Assembly: GCF_001723685.1 (NCBI RefSeq)
Contig: NZ_MCBX01000001.1
Span: 1 to 64,000 of the forward strand
Source: Candidatus Marithrix sp. Canyon 246
GTDB lineage: Bacteria > Pseudomonadota > Gammaproteobacteria > Beggiatoales > Beggiatoaceae
Length of the DNA: 64,000 nt
Reading direction: 5' to 3'
Of this stretch, positions 52,760-62,635 are shown piece after piece; position 1 is the first letter of the stretch, and every line of letters starts with the position of its first letter. The translations under genes were made by a program, and so were the position numbers. The notes below the pieces were generated by a model, which was given only the letters and a program-made list of their open reading frames with translations, searched no databases and had not been told where the DNA came from.

Positions 52760-54169
52760 TTGTCCATTGATAACGTACTAAACATAATCAAAGACGAAGA
52801 AGTTAAGTTTGTTGATCTACGTTTTACAGATACTAAAGGTAAAGAGCAGCATGTAACTATACCTACACATCAAGTTGATGAAGATTTTTTTACTGAAGGT
52901 AAAATGTTTGATGGTTCATCCATTGAAGGTTGGAAAGGTATTAATGAATCTGATATGATTTTAATGCCTGATCCATCAACTGTTGTTATGGATCCATTCT
53001 TTGACGATGCAACCTTAAATATTCGTTGTTCTGTAGTAGAACCTAATACTATGCAAGGTTATGAACGTGATCCACGTTCATTGGCAGAACGCGCAGAAAA
53101 TTATTTAAAATCAACTGGTATTGCTGATACTGCCTATTTTGGTCCAGAAAATGAATTTTTCATTTTTGATGATGTACGTTGGGGTTCAGATATTAGCGGT
53201 TCATTTTGTGAAATTGATTCAAAAGAAGCTGGTTGGAATTCTGAAAAAGTCTATGATGATGGTAATATGGGGCATCGTCCATCTACTAAAGGCGGTTATT
53301 TCCCAGTTCCACCAGTTGATTCCTTACATGACATTCGTGCAGCAATGTGCTTAACGATTGAAGAAATGGGAATCAAAACTGAAGTTCATCATCATGAAGT
53401 AGCCACAGCTGGACAATGTGAACTTGGTGTAGATTTTAATACCTTAGTAAAAAAAGCTGATGAAGTTCAAATACTTAAATATGCCATATTTAATGTTGCT
53501 CATGGCTATGGAAAAACTGCTACTTTTATGCCTAAACCAATAGTAGGTGATAATGGTAATGGTATGCATGTGCATCAATCTTTAAGTAAAGATGGTAATA
53601 ACATATTTGCTGGTGATAAGTATGGTGACTTATCAGAAGATGCTCTCTATTACATTGGTGGAATTCTAAAACATGCTCGTGCTATCAACGCCTTTGCTAA
53701 TGCAAGTACAAATAGCTATAAACGTCTAGTTCCCGGCTTTGAAGCTCCAACATTTTTAGCTTATTCTGCACGTAATCGTTCAGCATCAATACGTATTCCT
53801 TATGTAAGTAATCCTAAAGGACGTCGTATTGAAATCCGTTTCCCAGATTCAACAGCAAATCCATATTTTGCTTTTAGCGCAATGTTAATGGCAGGTATAG
53901 ATGGAATTAAAAACAAGATTGATCCCGGCGAAGCTATGGATAAAGATTTATATGATCTTCCAGCCGAAGAAGCCAAACAAATACCAACCATCTGTTCTTC
54001 ATTAGATCAAGCTTTAGAAGCATTAGATCAAGATCGTGAATTCTTATTAGAAGGTGGCGTATTTACTAATGATGTAATTGATGCTTATATTGAACTAAAA
54101 ATGGAAGAAGTCACACGCTTACGTATGACAACTCATCCAGTTGAATTTGATATGTATTATAGTTTATAA
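52760..54169 (+). CDS. glnA: Glutamine synthetase type I
   Basis: GlnA makes glutamine from glutamate, ammonia and ATP in a cytoplasmic dodecamer. The N-terminal [53 protein letters not shown] and the catalytic [10 protein letters not shown] are diagnostic. DLYDLPAEE near residue 397 carries the Tyr that GlnE adenylylates in gammaproteobacteria. At 469 residues it is standard GSI-beta length. It starts at TTG 52760, chosen by the AGGAG at 52749-52753 and by alignment. No clear sigma-54 site was seen upstream. Confidence 0.97.
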   Translation: MSIDNVLNIIKDEEVKFVDLRFTDTKGKEQHVTIPTHQVDEDFFTEGKMFDGSSIEGWKGINESDMILMPDPSTVVMDPFFDDATLNIRCSVVEPNTMQGYERDPRSLAERAENYLKSTGIADTAYFGPENEFFIFDDVRWGSDISGSFCEIDSKEAGWNSEKVYDDGNMGHRPSTKGGYFPVPPVDSLHDIRAAMCLTIEEMGIKTEVHHHEVATAGQCELGVDFNTLVKKADEVQILKYAIFNVAHGYGKTATFMPKPIVGDNGNGMHVHQSLSKDGNNIFAGDKYGDLSEDALYYIGGILKHARAINAFANASTNSYKRLVPGFEAPTFLAYSARNRSASIRIPYVSNPKGRRIEIRFPDSTANPYFAFSAMLMAGIDGIKNKIDPGEAMDKDLYDLPAEEAKQIPTICSSLDQALEALDQDREFLLEGGVFTNDVIDAYIELKMEEVTRLRMTTHPVEFDMYYSL

Positions 54170-54175
54170 ACTATC

Positions 54176-54190
54176 AGACCTGACAGGTCT
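54176..54190. repeat. acctgacaggt short palindrome P6
   Basis: agacctgacaggtct forms a short palindrome 6 bp after the glnA stop. It lacks the second arm and T tail of the full unit, so termination would be weak, and the next gene could be cotranscribed with glnA. A sister, P7, lies at 54586-54600, and both are followed by ctaaact or aaact. Confidence 0.7.
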
Positions 54191-54211
54191 AAACTTGGTA
54201 GGTGTAAATAG

Positions 54212-54469
54212 ATGTTAAATAAATATACAGATAAAGTAACTGAAGGATATGAGGGTTTTAATAACACCGTATTGCGGCTATCTGATGATATAGGCAAAAT
54301 GGCAGATAGAATTGGTGAAATGTCAGAGCGTATTCTGGAAACTCAGAGAATTCAAGCTGAAAACATTGCATTAACGCAAAAATCCATGATGGAAATTATG
54401 AAAATGGTGAGTAAACAAATGGAAACAAGTAATCAATTCATGGAATTGATGGCGAATAAGGCTGCTTAG
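54212..54469 (+). CDS. Small coiled-coil protein, function unknown
   Basis: This 85-residue protein is almost entirely helical, with heptad-like spacing (VLRLSDDIGKMADRIGEMSE, then RILETQRIQAENIALTQKSM) and many Met residues. There is no signal peptide or catalytic motif. It lies 42 bp after glnA and may be expressed by read-through. It could be an assembly or phasin-like protein, but I do not recognise a family. Confidence 0.6.
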   Translation: MLNKYTDKVTEGYEGFNNTVLRLSDDIGKMADRIGEMSERILETQRIQAENIALTQKSMMEIMKMVSKQMETSNQFMELMANKAA

Positions 54470-54480
54470 TAATTTTTTTT

Positions 54481-54574
54481 GTAGGGTGGGTAGAGCGAAG
54501 CGATACGAAGTCAGCGAAGCTAAACCCACCATTTGACGTGATTGGTGGGTTTCGCTTCGCTCTACCCACCCTAC
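54481..54574. repeat. 94-bp palindromic repeat (gtagggtggg type)
   Basis: The ends gtagggtgggtagagcgaag and its complement at 54553-54574 pair, with an inner tgggttta/taaaccca-like arm. The whole stretch can form one long imperfect hairpin. Elements with these gtagggtggg ends are scattered in many bacterial genomes. It is GC-richer than its surroundings. Confidence 0.8.
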
Positions 54575-54585
54575 GAAAACTATGA

Positions 54586-54600
54586 AAACCTGTCAGGTCT
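54586..54600. repeat. acctgtcaggt short palindrome P7
   Basis: aaacctgtcaggtct lies 11 bp beyond the 3' end of accC (minus strand) and is a single-arm copy of the dispersed palindrome. Confidence 0.7.
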
Positions 54601-54611
54601 AAACTTTAATA

Positions 54612-55955
54612 TTAATTCATCCCTAATTTATTCTCTAAGTAATGAATATTAATTCCACCAGCCTGAAATCCTGAATCATTTAATAATCTTTGGTGTAATG
54701 GTATATTGGTTTTAATCCCATCAATAATTATTTCACTTAATGCAATTCTCATGCGTGCCATCGCAGATTCACGACTGTCACTATGTGTTATTAATTTTCC
54801 TATCATCGAATCATAATAAGGTGGTACTTTATACCCATTATAAATATGGGTATCTAAACGTACACCCGGTCCACCAGCAGCATGATAAAGTTCAATTAAA
54901 CCCGGGGATGGCATAAAATTATCAGGGTTTTCTGCATTTAAACGACATTCTATAGCATGACCCTTTATCTCAATATCTTCTTGCTTATAAGATAAAGCCT
55001 CATTATCAGCAATACGTAATTGTTCACATACAATATCAATTCCTGTAATCTCTTCAGTAACAGTATGTTCAACCTGAAGACGAGTATTCATTTCAATGAA
55101 ATAAAATTCTCCATTTTCATACAAAAATTCAAAAGTACCAGCTCCATGATAACCAATATCTCGACAAGCTTGGGCGCAGCGTTCGCCAATTTTATTACGT
55201 ATTTCTTCACTTAAACCCGGGGCTGGAGCTTCTTCTATAACTTTTTGATGACGACGCTGCATTGAACAATCGCGTTCACCTAAATGAATTGCATTACCAT
55301 GCTTATCTGCTAATACCTGAAATTCTATATGACGTGGATTTTCCAGATATTTTTCCATATAAACTTCATCATTACTAAAAGCAGCAGCGGCTTCACTTTT
55401 AGTTAAAGTAATAGCATTAAGTAATGCAGCCTCACTACGCACTACTCGCATACCACGCCCACCGCCACCACCAGAAGCTTTAATAATAACTGGATAACCA
55501 ATTTCACGTGCTAATTTAAGATTAAGATTACCATCTTCACCAAGAATTCCATCTGATCCCGGAACACAAGGCACACCAGCTTTTTTCATAGCGGCAATTG
55601 CTGATACCTTATCACCCATTAAACGAATGGTTTCAGATTTTGGACCAATAAAAATAAATCCACTTTTTTCAACTTGTTCCGCAAAATCAGCATTTTCTGA
55701 TAAAAAACCATAACCCGGATGAATAGCAACCGCATCTGTAACTTCAGCGGCACTAATAACAGCAGGAATATTTAAATAACTTTCAGCAGAGGGATTTGGA
55801 CCAATACAAACAGATTCATCTGCTAATCGTACATGTTTCAAATCACGATCAGCGGCTGAATGTACTGCAACTGTTTGAATCCCCATTTCCCTGCAAGCTC
55901 TTAAAATTCTTAAAGCAATTTCTCCGCGATTTGCTATAACGACTTTAGATAACAT
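54612..55955 (-). CDS. accC: Biotin carboxylase subunit of acetyl-CoA carboxylase
   Basis: AccC carboxylates biotin on AccB with ATP and bicarbonate, the first half-reaction of fatty acid synthesis. The N-terminal [20 protein letters not shown], the ATP-grasp Gly loop [31 protein letters not shown] and [16 protein letters not shown] are diagnostic. At 447 residues it is standard. It lies 12 bp downstream of accB in the aroQ-accB-accC operon. Confidence 0.98.
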   Translation of the reverse strand: MLSKVVIANRGEIALRILRACREMGIQTVAVHSAADRDLKHVRLADESVCIGPNPSAESYLNIPAVISAAEVTDAVAIHPGYGFLSENADFAEQVEKSGFIFIGPKSETIRLMGDKVSAIAAMKKAGVPCVPGSDGILGEDGNLNLKLAREIGYPVIIKASGGGGGRGMRVVRSEAALLNAITLTKSEAAAAFSNDEVYMEKYLENPRHIEFQVLADKHGNAIHLGERDCSMQRRHQKVIEEAPAPGLSEEIRNKIGERCAQACRDIGYHGAGTFEFLYENGEFYFIEMNTRLQVEHTVTEEITGIDIVCEQLRIADNEALSYKQEDIEIKGHAIECRLNAENPDNFMPSPGLIELYHAAGGPGVRLDTHIYNGYKVPPYYDSMIGKLITHSDSRESAMARMRIALSEIIIDGIKTNIPLHQRLLNDSGFQAGGINIHYLENKLGMN

Positions 55956-55967
55956 GACCTTTTCACC

Positions 55968-56405
55968 CTATTCAATCACAAATAAATTTTCATCATATTC
56001 AACAGGGGCACCGTTATCTACTAAAATCTTAGTAACAACACCAGATTTATCAGCAGTGATTTGATTAAGTATTTTCATTGCCTCAATAATACATAAAGTC
56101 TCACCTTCCTTAACAGTTTGCCCTTCTTTAACAAAAGGCTTACTGGTAGGAGAAGCAGCCTCATAAAAAGTACCTACCATTGGAGACTTAATAATATGTC
56201 CAGTTAATTCATTTGACTTAGGTGGTGCTGGAATGCTTACTTCTTGTTGAACTGGGGCTGCAACGGGTGCAACGGGTGCAACTGGTGCAACCACATTTGA
56301 ATAACGGCTGATACGTATAGAATCTTCACCCTCATTAATTTCGATTTCAGATATTTCTGAAGCCTCAACTAATTCTATAAGCTGTTTAATATGATTTATG
56401 TCCAC
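55968..56405 (-). CDS. accB: Biotin carboxyl carrier protein
   Basis: AccB carries the biotin shuttled between AccC and AccAD. The C-terminal biotinyl domain has the [11 protein letters not shown] motif with the biotinylated Lys. The N-terminal helical domain is followed by a Pro/Ala/Val linker with tandem VAPVAP units. At 145 residues it is typical. It starts at GTG 56405, sharing the G of the aroQ stop (TAGTG) and preceded by AAGGAG. The alternative of a downstream ATG would lose the conserved N-terminal helix. Confidence 0.97.
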   Translation of the reverse strand: MDINHIKQLIELVEASEISEIEINEGEDSIRISRYSNVVAPVAPVAPVAAPVQQEVSIPAPPKSNELTGHIIKSPMVGTFYEAASPTSKPFVKEGQTVKEGETLCIIEAMKILNQITADKSGVVTKILVDNGAPVEYDENLFVIE

Positions 56406-56851
56406 TAAATACTCCTTGAATCCGATAAAATAGATAATGCAGCTTTTAAAGCTAAAGTATATCCTTGTGCTCCCAATCCACTAATGACACCTACGGCAAT
56501 ATCTGAAAAATAAGAATGATGTCGAAAAGGCTCACGAGCATGTACATTAGATAAATGTACCTCAATAAATGGGATATTGATTGCCAATAAGGCATCACGC
56601 AAAGCGATACTTGTATGCGTAAAAGCTGCGGGATTAATAATAATAAAATTTATATTGTTATGACGTGCCGTATGTATTTGTTCTAATAATTTATATTCGG
56701 CATTGCTTTGAAAGGTGATTAAATTATGATCAGCCGCTTGTGCAATTAATTGTTGATTAATTGCATCTAAGCTCATTTGACCATAGTGACTTGGTTCACG
56801 TTCACCCAACAAATTCAAATTCGGCCCGTGTAACACGAGTATGTTATACAT
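56405..56851 (-). CDS. aroQ: Type II 3-dehydroquinate dehydratase
   Basis: AroQ dehydrates 3-dehydroquinate to 3-dehydroshikimate in chorismate synthesis and works as a dodecamer. [19 protein letters not shown] holds the catalytic Arg/Tyr lid, [17 protein letters not shown] follows, and [20 protein letters not shown] holds the catalytic His. At 148 residues it is standard. Position directly upstream of accBC is the normal gammaproteobacterial order. Confidence 0.97.
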   Translation of the reverse strand: MYNILVLHGPNLNLLGEREPSHYGQMSLDAINQQLIAQAADHNLITFQSNAEYKLLEQIHTARHNNINFIIINPAAFTHTSIALRDALLAINIPFIEVHLSNVHAREPFRHHSYFSDIAVGVISGLGAQGYTLALKAALSILSDSRSI

Positions 56852-56933
56852 TTATGATAATATTAAAGCAAGTATATGTAAATATCAATGACATTGTGGT
56901 AAAAAAATAATAACTCAATACATAAATAATAAA

Positions 56934-58577
56934 ATGCACAAAAAACTAAAAGTTGTACTATGTTGGCATATGCACCAACCTATTTATTACGATGGTAGCA
57001 CTCAACAATACCAATTACCTTGGACTTATTTACATGGCATCAAAGATTATGTAGATATGGCTGCACATTTAGAAGCAATACCTGAAGCTCGTGCAGTTGT
57101 GAATTTTACACCCACTTTATTGGAACAATTGGATGATTATGTTCAACAAGTTCAAGCATTTTTACACGATGCCACTCCAATCCGCGATCCATTACTAGCA
57201 GCATTAAATGATAATAATTTCACAACAGGGCGATTAAATCTAATTCAACAATGTCTGCGTATTAATAAAGAACATGTTACTGAACGCTTCGCACCTTTTA
57301 AAGAATTAGTCGAATTAGCACATTCTATCACTACCACACCTAAATTAATAGACTATATCCATGATCAATATTTTATTGACTTATTAATGTGGTATCACTT
57401 AGGATGGTTAGGTGAAACTGTACGTCTTAATGATCAGAGGGTTCAAGCTCTAATAGAAAAAGGTGAAGCGTTCACTGATGCTGATCGACGACAATTATTA
57501 GAAATCATAGGCGAATTATTGAGTGGAATTATACCTCGTTATAAAGCTTTAGCTGAGGCAGGAAAAGTAGAATTATCTTTTACTCCTTATGCTCATCCTA
57601 TTATGCCTTTAATGCTAAATATGTTTTCAGCTCGTGAAGCTTTACCAGAGATTGATCTATCAGGTATTAGTTGCTATCCAGATGGTAAAGATAGAATACG
57701 TTGGCATATACGTGAAGGCATTAAAGTTTTTGAACACTATTTTGGCTTTAAGCCGCATGGCTGTTGGCCTTCTGAAGGCAGTATTAGCAATGCAACTATA
57801 CGATTAATGGATGAATTTAATATTTCTTGGTTAGCTACTGGCGAAACTGTACTACATAATAGTTTGAATGAAGCTTCAATACATCGCCCTTATTCATTAA
57901 TAAATAATTCTGTGGCTTGCTTCTTTAGAGATGACAAATTATCCGATGATATTGGTTTTGAATTTGCTAAATGGCATGGTGATGATGCTGTTAATAACTT
58001 TGTACAAAATTTAGAAAATATTGCTAAAACAGATGCAGAAGTAGTTTCTATAATTCTTGATGGTGAAAATGCGTGGGAATATTATCCTAAAAATGCTTAT
58101 TATTTTCTCAGTGCTTTATATAAACAACTATCTGAACATCCTGATTTAGAACTTACAACATTCTCAGAATGCTTAAATAACGAGAGAATTACTTTACCTT
58201 CTTTGGTTGCAGGAAGCTGGGTTTATGGTAACTTTACTACATGGATAGGCAGTAAAGATAAAAATCGCGGTTGGCAAATGTTAATAGATGCAAAACATGT
58301 GTTTGATCGAGTTCATCCCTGTTTAGATGCTGCACAACAAGCAGCAGCATCCCGTCAATTAGCTATTTGTGAAGGCTCTGATTGGTGTTGGTGGTTTGGA
58401 GATTATAATTCTACATCGACAGTAGCAGATTTTGATAAATTATACCGTTCGCATTTACTACATTTATATCAACTTCTAGCTGAATCGCCTCCTGATTATT
58501 TAAATCAAGAATTTACTCATGGTGGTGGTGATCCAGCGGCTGGTGGTACAATGCGCAAGGGTCAGGAGAATATATAA
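56934..58577 (+). CDS. Glycoside hydrolase family 57 protein
   Basis: This is a probable glucan-active GH57 enzyme (amylase, branching or glucanotransferase type). The N-terminal LCWHMHQPIYYD is the family motif 1. HPIMPLML, GCWPSEGSIS (nucleophile-Glu region), and IILDGENAWEYY (acid-base Asp region) follow. At 547 residues it is a single-domain form with no signal peptide, so it acts on intracellular glycogen. Its stop overlaps the ATG of malQ (TAATG), so the two enzymes are coupled. Exact specificity cannot be read from the sequence. Confidence 0.9.
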   Translation: MHKKLKVVLCWHMHQPIYYDGSTQQYQLPWTYLHGIKDYVDMAAHLEAIPEARAVVNFTPTLLEQLDDYVQQVQAFLHDATPIRDPLLAALNDNNFTTGRLNLIQQCLRINKEHVTERFAPFKELVELAHSITTTPKLIDYIHDQYFIDLLMWYHLGWLGETVRLNDQRVQALIEKGEAFTDADRRQLLEIIGELLSGIIPRYKALAEAGKVELSFTPYAHPIMPLMLNMFSAREALPEIDLSGISCYPDGKDRIRWHIREGIKVFEHYFGFKPHGCWPSEGSISNATIRLMDEFNISWLATGETVLHNSLNEASIHRPYSLINNSVACFFRDDKLSDDIGFEFAKWHGDDAVNNFVQNLENIAKTDAEVVSIILDGENAWEYYPKNAYYFLSALYKQLSEHPDLELTTFSECLNNERITLPSLVAGSWVYGNFTTWIGSKDKNRGWQMLIDAKHVFDRVHPCLDAAQQAAASRQLAICEGSDWCWWFGDYNSTSTVADFDKLYRSHLLHLYQLLAESPPDYLNQEFTHGGGDPAAGGTMRKGQENI

Positions 58578-59884
58578 TGAAACGTCGCACTGGTATTTTA
58601 TTACATCCAACTTCTTTACCAGAAATTAAAGATACATATAGGTTTATAGATTTTCTAGCAGATAGCGGTATATCGATTTGGCAAATCCTGCCATTAGGAC
58701 CACCGCATCATGATTTATCACCTTATAATTGTCAATCAGTACATGCAGCTAATCCTGCGTTAATTAATTTAACTAGCAAAGTCAATAAAGTTGCTTTTGA
58801 GCAATTTATAGAAACACAACAATATTGGTTAGAAGACTATGCACTATTTGCTGCTTTACATAAAAAATTGCAAACTGGCTGGTGGCAATGGGAACCTGCC
58901 TTACGTGATCGCCAACAACAAGCATTACAGAATGCACGACAAAATTTAGCAGAACAAATTCAACACCATCGTTTGGAACAATTTCTATTCTTTAGTCAAT
59001 GGCAACAACTAAAACAATATGCTAATCAACGTGGTATCTTAATATTTGGCGATATTCCAATTTTTGTAGCTCAAGATAGTGTTGATGTATGGGCAAATCG
59101 CGAAAATTTTTTACTAGATGTACAAGGGCAACCCACCGTTGTTGCTGGAGTTCCGCCAGATTACTTCTCTGCCACTGGGCAACGCTGGGGTAATCCACTA
59201 TATGATTGGCATTATATGCAAAGTAATGATTTTAGTTGGTGGAAACAGCGTTTAAAAACCGCCTCAATACTATATGATGTAGCGCGAATTGATCATTTTC
59301 GTGGTTTTGAAGCTTGTTGGACAATACCAGCCGCTAGTAAAACCGCTATAGATGGTGAATGGATAAAAGCACCCGGAGCAGCTTTATTTAAAAGTTTAGA
59401 ACAAAGCAACATTAAATTACCACTAGTCGCAGAAGACTTAGGAATTATAACAGACGAAGTAAAAGCTTTACGTGATCAATTCGCCTTACCCGGAATGAAA
59501 ATCCTACAATTTGCTTTTGATGGCAATCCAGATAATCCGTATTTACCGCATAATCATATTGAAAAATGCGTAGTTTATACCGGCACGCATGATAACAACA
59601 CCACTTTAGGCTGGTTTCAAGAACAAGCAAATCAACAGTATATTTGTGAATACTTAAATACCACACCAGACAAAATGCCTTGGGCTTTAATTGAAGCAGC
59701 TTTTAAATCAAAAGCCAATTGGGCGATTATTCCAATGCAAGACATACTATCACTAGACGCTAATCATCGTATGAATACCCCGGGTATCGCTACAGGCAAT
59801 TGGAATTGGCGTTTTAATTGGTCACAATTATCACCAGAAATAAATAATAAATTACGAGATCTTTCATATGAACACTCTAATTAG
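58577..59884 (+). CDS. malQ: 4-alpha-glucanotransferase (amylomaltase)
   Basis: MalQ (GH77) transfers glucan chains between maltodextrins, releasing glucose. RRTGILLHPTSLP, WQILPLGPPHHDLSPYNCQS, FGDIPIFVAQDSVDVW, ARIDHFRGFEACW (nucleophile Asp), LPLVAEDLGIIT (acid-base Glu) and YTGTHDNNTTLGW are present. At 435 residues it is shorter than the usual 500, with a compact C-terminal part, but all catalytic regions are kept. It overlaps pgi by 17 bp. Confidence 0.95.
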   Translation: MKRRTGILLHPTSLPEIKDTYRFIDFLADSGISIWQILPLGPPHHDLSPYNCQSVHAANPALINLTSKVNKVAFEQFIETQQYWLEDYALFAALHKKLQTGWWQWEPALRDRQQQALQNARQNLAEQIQHHRLEQFLFFSQWQQLKQYANQRGILIFGDIPIFVAQDSVDVWANRENFLLDVQGQPTVVAGVPPDYFSATGQRWGNPLYDWHYMQSNDFSWWKQRLKTASILYDVARIDHFRGFEACWTIPAASKTAIDGEWIKAPGAALFKSLEQSNIKLPLVAEDLGIITDEVKALRDQFALPGMKILQFAFDGNPDNPYLPHNHIEKCVVYTGTHDNNTTLGWFQEQANQQYICEYLNTTPDKMPWALIEAAFKSKANWAIIPMQDILSLDANHRMNTPGIATGNWNWRFNWSQLSPEINNKLRDLSYEHSN

Positions 59885-61529
59885 TCACACACCAATTTGG
59901 GCAAAATTAAAAACGCATCAGCAATATATTGCGCAACAGCACCTACGTGATTTATTCGCCCTTGATCCTAAACGCTTTGAGAAGTTCTCTATTGAAACAG
60001 AAGGTTTTTTATTAGATTACTCAAAAAATTACATTACTGATGAAACAGTAAATTTATTACTAAAACTAGCAAAAAAAGTTCAATTAGAAGAAGCGATTAA
60101 TCGTCTATTTTCAGGAGCAAAAGTTAATAATACCGAACAACGCGCCGCTTTACATACTGCGCTTCGTAATCGAAGTAATACACCTATTAAAGTAGATGGC
60201 AAAGATATTATGCCTGATATTAATAAGGTATTGGTAAAAATGCAACAGTTTACTGACAAGGTAAGAAATAGAGAATGGCGTGGTTATACTGGTAAACCTA
60301 TTGAATCTATTGTTAATATAGGCATTGGAGGCTCAGATTTGGGTCCAGCAATGGTGACAAAAGCCTTAAAAAGCTATCATCACCCTCGCTTAAAGGCTTA
60401 TTTTGTCTCTAATGTAGATGCAACTCACCTAAACAATACTTTAGCAACACTTGATCCAGAAACTACTTTATTTATAATTGCATCAAAGACTTTTACCACT
60501 CAAGAAACCTTACTCAATGCACATAGTGCGAGACGTTGGTTAATCAAGCATTTAGGCGATCAACAAGCAGTAGCTAAACATTTCGTTGCTATTAGTACCG
60601 CCAAGCAAAAAGTGATAGAATTTGGCATTGATCCAATCAATATGTTTGAATTTTGGGATTGGGTTGGTGGACGTTATTCTTTATGGTCTGCAATTGGTTT
60701 GCCTATTGCAGTGATGATAGGTATGGATAAGTTTGAGGAACTATTGGATGGCGCACATAAGTTAGATCAACACTTTAAAAATACCGAATTGGCAAATAAT
60801 TTGCCTGTATTATTAGCCCTGCTAGAAGTATGGTATAGTAGTTTTTTTGGTGTTAAAACCCAAGCAATATTACCATATGATTATAGTTTAGAGCTATTTC
60901 CAGCTTATTTACAACAATTAGCAATGGAAAGTTTGGGTAAACGAGTAACTCGTGAAGGAAAAAATATTGATTATCCAACTTGTCCAATTATTTGGGGATC
61001 AGCGGGTAATAATGGTCAACATGCCTTTTATCAACTTTTACATCAGGGTACTCAACTAATACCAGCAGATTTTATCATTGCAATTGATAGTCAAAACGAT
61101 TTAAATGGACATCAAGATGCAGTATTATCTAATGCATTAGCACAAACTCATGCCTTAATGATGGGTAGATCAGCGAATCAAACACAACTTCAGATATTAA
61201 AACAGGAGGATAAAAATTTAGAGCAGTTGATCAACCAAGTTCCACATAGAGTTTTTATGGGTGATCAACCAAGTAATAGCTTAGTTTACCAAAAACTCAC
61301 ACCATCAATATTAGGAAAACTTATTGCTCTATATGAACATAAAGTTTTTGTAGAAAGTGTATGCTGGAATCTAAACCCTTTTGACCAATGGGGAGTTGAA
61401 CTAGGTAAGCAGGTAGCAAATATGCTATTACCCGCTCTCAGCAGCCAAAGGGATACAAATATTAATCTTGGAGTTGATTCATCGACGATAGGTTTATTGA
61501 AATATATATTTAAGGGTTCTTTAAGCTAA
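59868..61529 (+). CDS. pgi: Glucose-6-phosphate isomerase
   Basis: Pgi interconverts glucose-6-phosphate and fructose-6-phosphate. NIGIGGSDLGPAMVTKAL, FIIASKTFTTQETLLNAHSA, GRYSLWSAIGLPIAV and NPFDQWGVELGK are the family signatures. At 553 residues it matches E. coli Pgi. As the last gene of the GH57-malQ-pgi operon it links glucan breakdown to glycolysis. A truncated ferredoxin frame overlaps its last codons on the opposite strand. Confidence 0.97.
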   Translation: MNTLISHTPIWAKLKTHQQYIAQQHLRDLFALDPKRFEKFSIETEGFLLDYSKNYITDETVNLLLKLAKKVQLEEAINRLFSGAKVNNTEQRAALHTALRNRSNTPIKVDGKDIMPDINKVLVKMQQFTDKVRNREWRGYTGKPIESIVNIGIGGSDLGPAMVTKALKSYHHPRLKAYFVSNVDATHLNNTLATLDPETTLFIIASKTFTTQETLLNAHSARRWLIKHLGDQQAVAKHFVAISTAKQKVIEFGIDPINMFEFWDWVGGRYSLWSAIGLPIAVMIGMDKFEELLDGAHKLDQHFKNTELANNLPVLLALLEVWYSSFFGVKTQAILPYDYSLELFPAYLQQLAMESLGKRVTREGKNIDYPTCPIIWGSAGNNGQHAFYQLLHQGTQLIPADFIIAIDSQNDLNGHQDAVLSNALAQTHALMMGRSANQTQLQILKQEDKNLEQLINQVPHRVFMGDQPSNSLVYQKLTPSILGKLIALYEHKVFVESVCWNLNPFDQWGVELGKQVANMLLPALSSQRDTNINLGVDSSTIGLLKYIFKGSLS

Positions 61530-61604
61530 GTAAAAAGCGTTGGCGGCACATTCAGGTACGCATAGTGTACAATCAATACAGTTATCAGTCACAATAAAAG
61601 ACAT
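61521..61604 (-). pseudogene. Ferredoxin remnant cut off after first cluster motif
   Basis: ATG 61604 opens MSFIVTDNCIDCTLCVPECA, then ANAFYLA and TAA. The C-x2-C-x2-C-x3-C pattern and the MSF-x-VTDNC start are those of a 2[4Fe-4S] bacterial-type ferredoxin (usually about 80 residues or more), but only 27 codons remain. The loss coincides with the pgi 3' end, suggesting a deletion that fused pgi to the ferredoxin gene head. It has no partner second motif. Confidence 0.6.
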
Positions 61605-61641
61605 AAATTAAATCCTTAGATATTATAATAATTATAATTAA

Positions 61642-61667
61642 TAAAACGCTGAAAAATAAGCGTTTTA
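61642..61667. terminator. Hairpin between pgi and the next gene
   Basis: taaaacgct and agcgtttta pair across an 8-nt A-rich loop. With flanking A/T runs it could act as a weak terminator for the pgi operon. The rest of 61668-61793 is AT-rich with no feature recognised. Confidence 0.45.
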
Positions 61668-61793
61668 TCATTAAGGGGATCACAAAGTAATGCGATTGTT
61701 GTTGTCTTTCGTATTAATGTTCAGATAGATTATTTTTAATGGTAGCAAAATTGAAAATAACTATTTTTATAAAAAAATGAAAGATTTGTTATT

Positions 61794-62339
61794 ATGTTTA
61801 AAGCAATAATTAAAATATTTGTTTTATTTACTTTAATAGTATTTAATGTAGCCTTATTAATATGGGGTATTAATCAATTAGATCTAAATAAAACAGTAGA
61901 AACAGAAATGCCTGCTTTTAATAAGCAAGTGCAAGTAATCCATAACACTCTAAGAATTGTTCAACAAATTGAGGTTGTAGCTCATAACTCAATTAAAAAT
62001 GATTCTTTTAGTGTTAATTCTAAAATTAAAATGGGAAATGATTCTAAAAAACATTTAGTTCTACAATTTCAACCAGTTAAAATAGAATTAGATAATACTG
62101 AAACCGTGAAACTAGAAAATTTATTAGCTAATTTGGATGTTAATCCTTCTTATTCTGCAAAAATATTTTTTGGTGTAGCACTATCTGAAAAGAATGTACC
62201 ATATCCCCAAATGGCAAAGATACGCGCCCAAACTATTGCACGGATGATCTATCCTTATACACAAACTGTTAAGATGTACTATAGACCATCTATGGCGAAT
62301 AATCAAGTTATTGTGGAAGTATCAGAGCCAAAAAAATAA
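61794..62339 (+). CDS. Unrecognised membrane-anchored periplasmic protein
   Basis: An N-terminal hydrophobic helix (about residues 5-25, IIKIFVLFTLIVFNVALLIW) is followed by a 155-residue soluble domain. Its C-terminal part (PYPQMAKIRAQTIARMIYPY) has the helix-then-strand look of OmpA-like or SIMPL-type folds, but no signature is firm. It lies 47 bp upstream of the fmdB-like gene, with a small hairpin between. Function unknown. Confidence 0.65.
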   Translation: MFKAIIKIFVLFTLIVFNVALLIWGINQLDLNKTVETEMPAFNKQVQVIHNTLRIVQQIEVVAHNSIKNDSFSVNSKIKMGNDSKKHLVLQFQPVKIELDNTETVKLENLLANLDVNPSYSAKIFFGVALSEKNVPYPQMAKIRAQTIARMIYPYTQTVKMYYRPSMANNQVIVEVSEPKK

Positions 62340-62386
62340 GAATAAGGCGGGATTTATTCCGTCTTTTTAAAAAATGAGATTTAATC

Positions 62387-62617
62387 ATGCCTATTTATGA
62401 ATACGCTTGCAACTCATGTGGTCATGAGTTGGAAATTATACAAAAAATGAGTGATGACGCTGTGGAAGAATGTCCAAGTTGTCACAAAAACACTTTAAAA
62501 AAACAAATATCTGCTGGTGGCTTTCAATTGAAAGGTACTGGTTGGTATGAAACTGATTTTAAAAACCCTCCTAAATCCAACCCTGCTCCTTGTAGCGGTG
62601 GTTCTTGCCCTAGTTAA
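62387..62617 (+). CDS. FmdB-family zinc ribbon protein
   Basis: This 76-residue protein has a CxxC...CxxC zinc ribbon: MPIYEYACNSCGHELEIIQK, then VEECPSCHKNTLKK, and FQLKGTGWYETDF. This is the standard FmdB/PF09723 layout. Members are regarded as small regulatory zinc proteins without a settled role. The Cys-containing tail PCSGGSCPS is typical. It lies 18 bp upstream of aspS, the usual gammaproteobacterial order. Confidence 0.93.
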   Translation: MPIYEYACNSCGHELEIIQKMSDDAVEECPSCHKNTLKKQISAGGFQLKGTGWYETDFKNPPKSNPAPCSGGSCPS

Positions 62618-62635
62618 GTCAGCTTAAGGAATATC

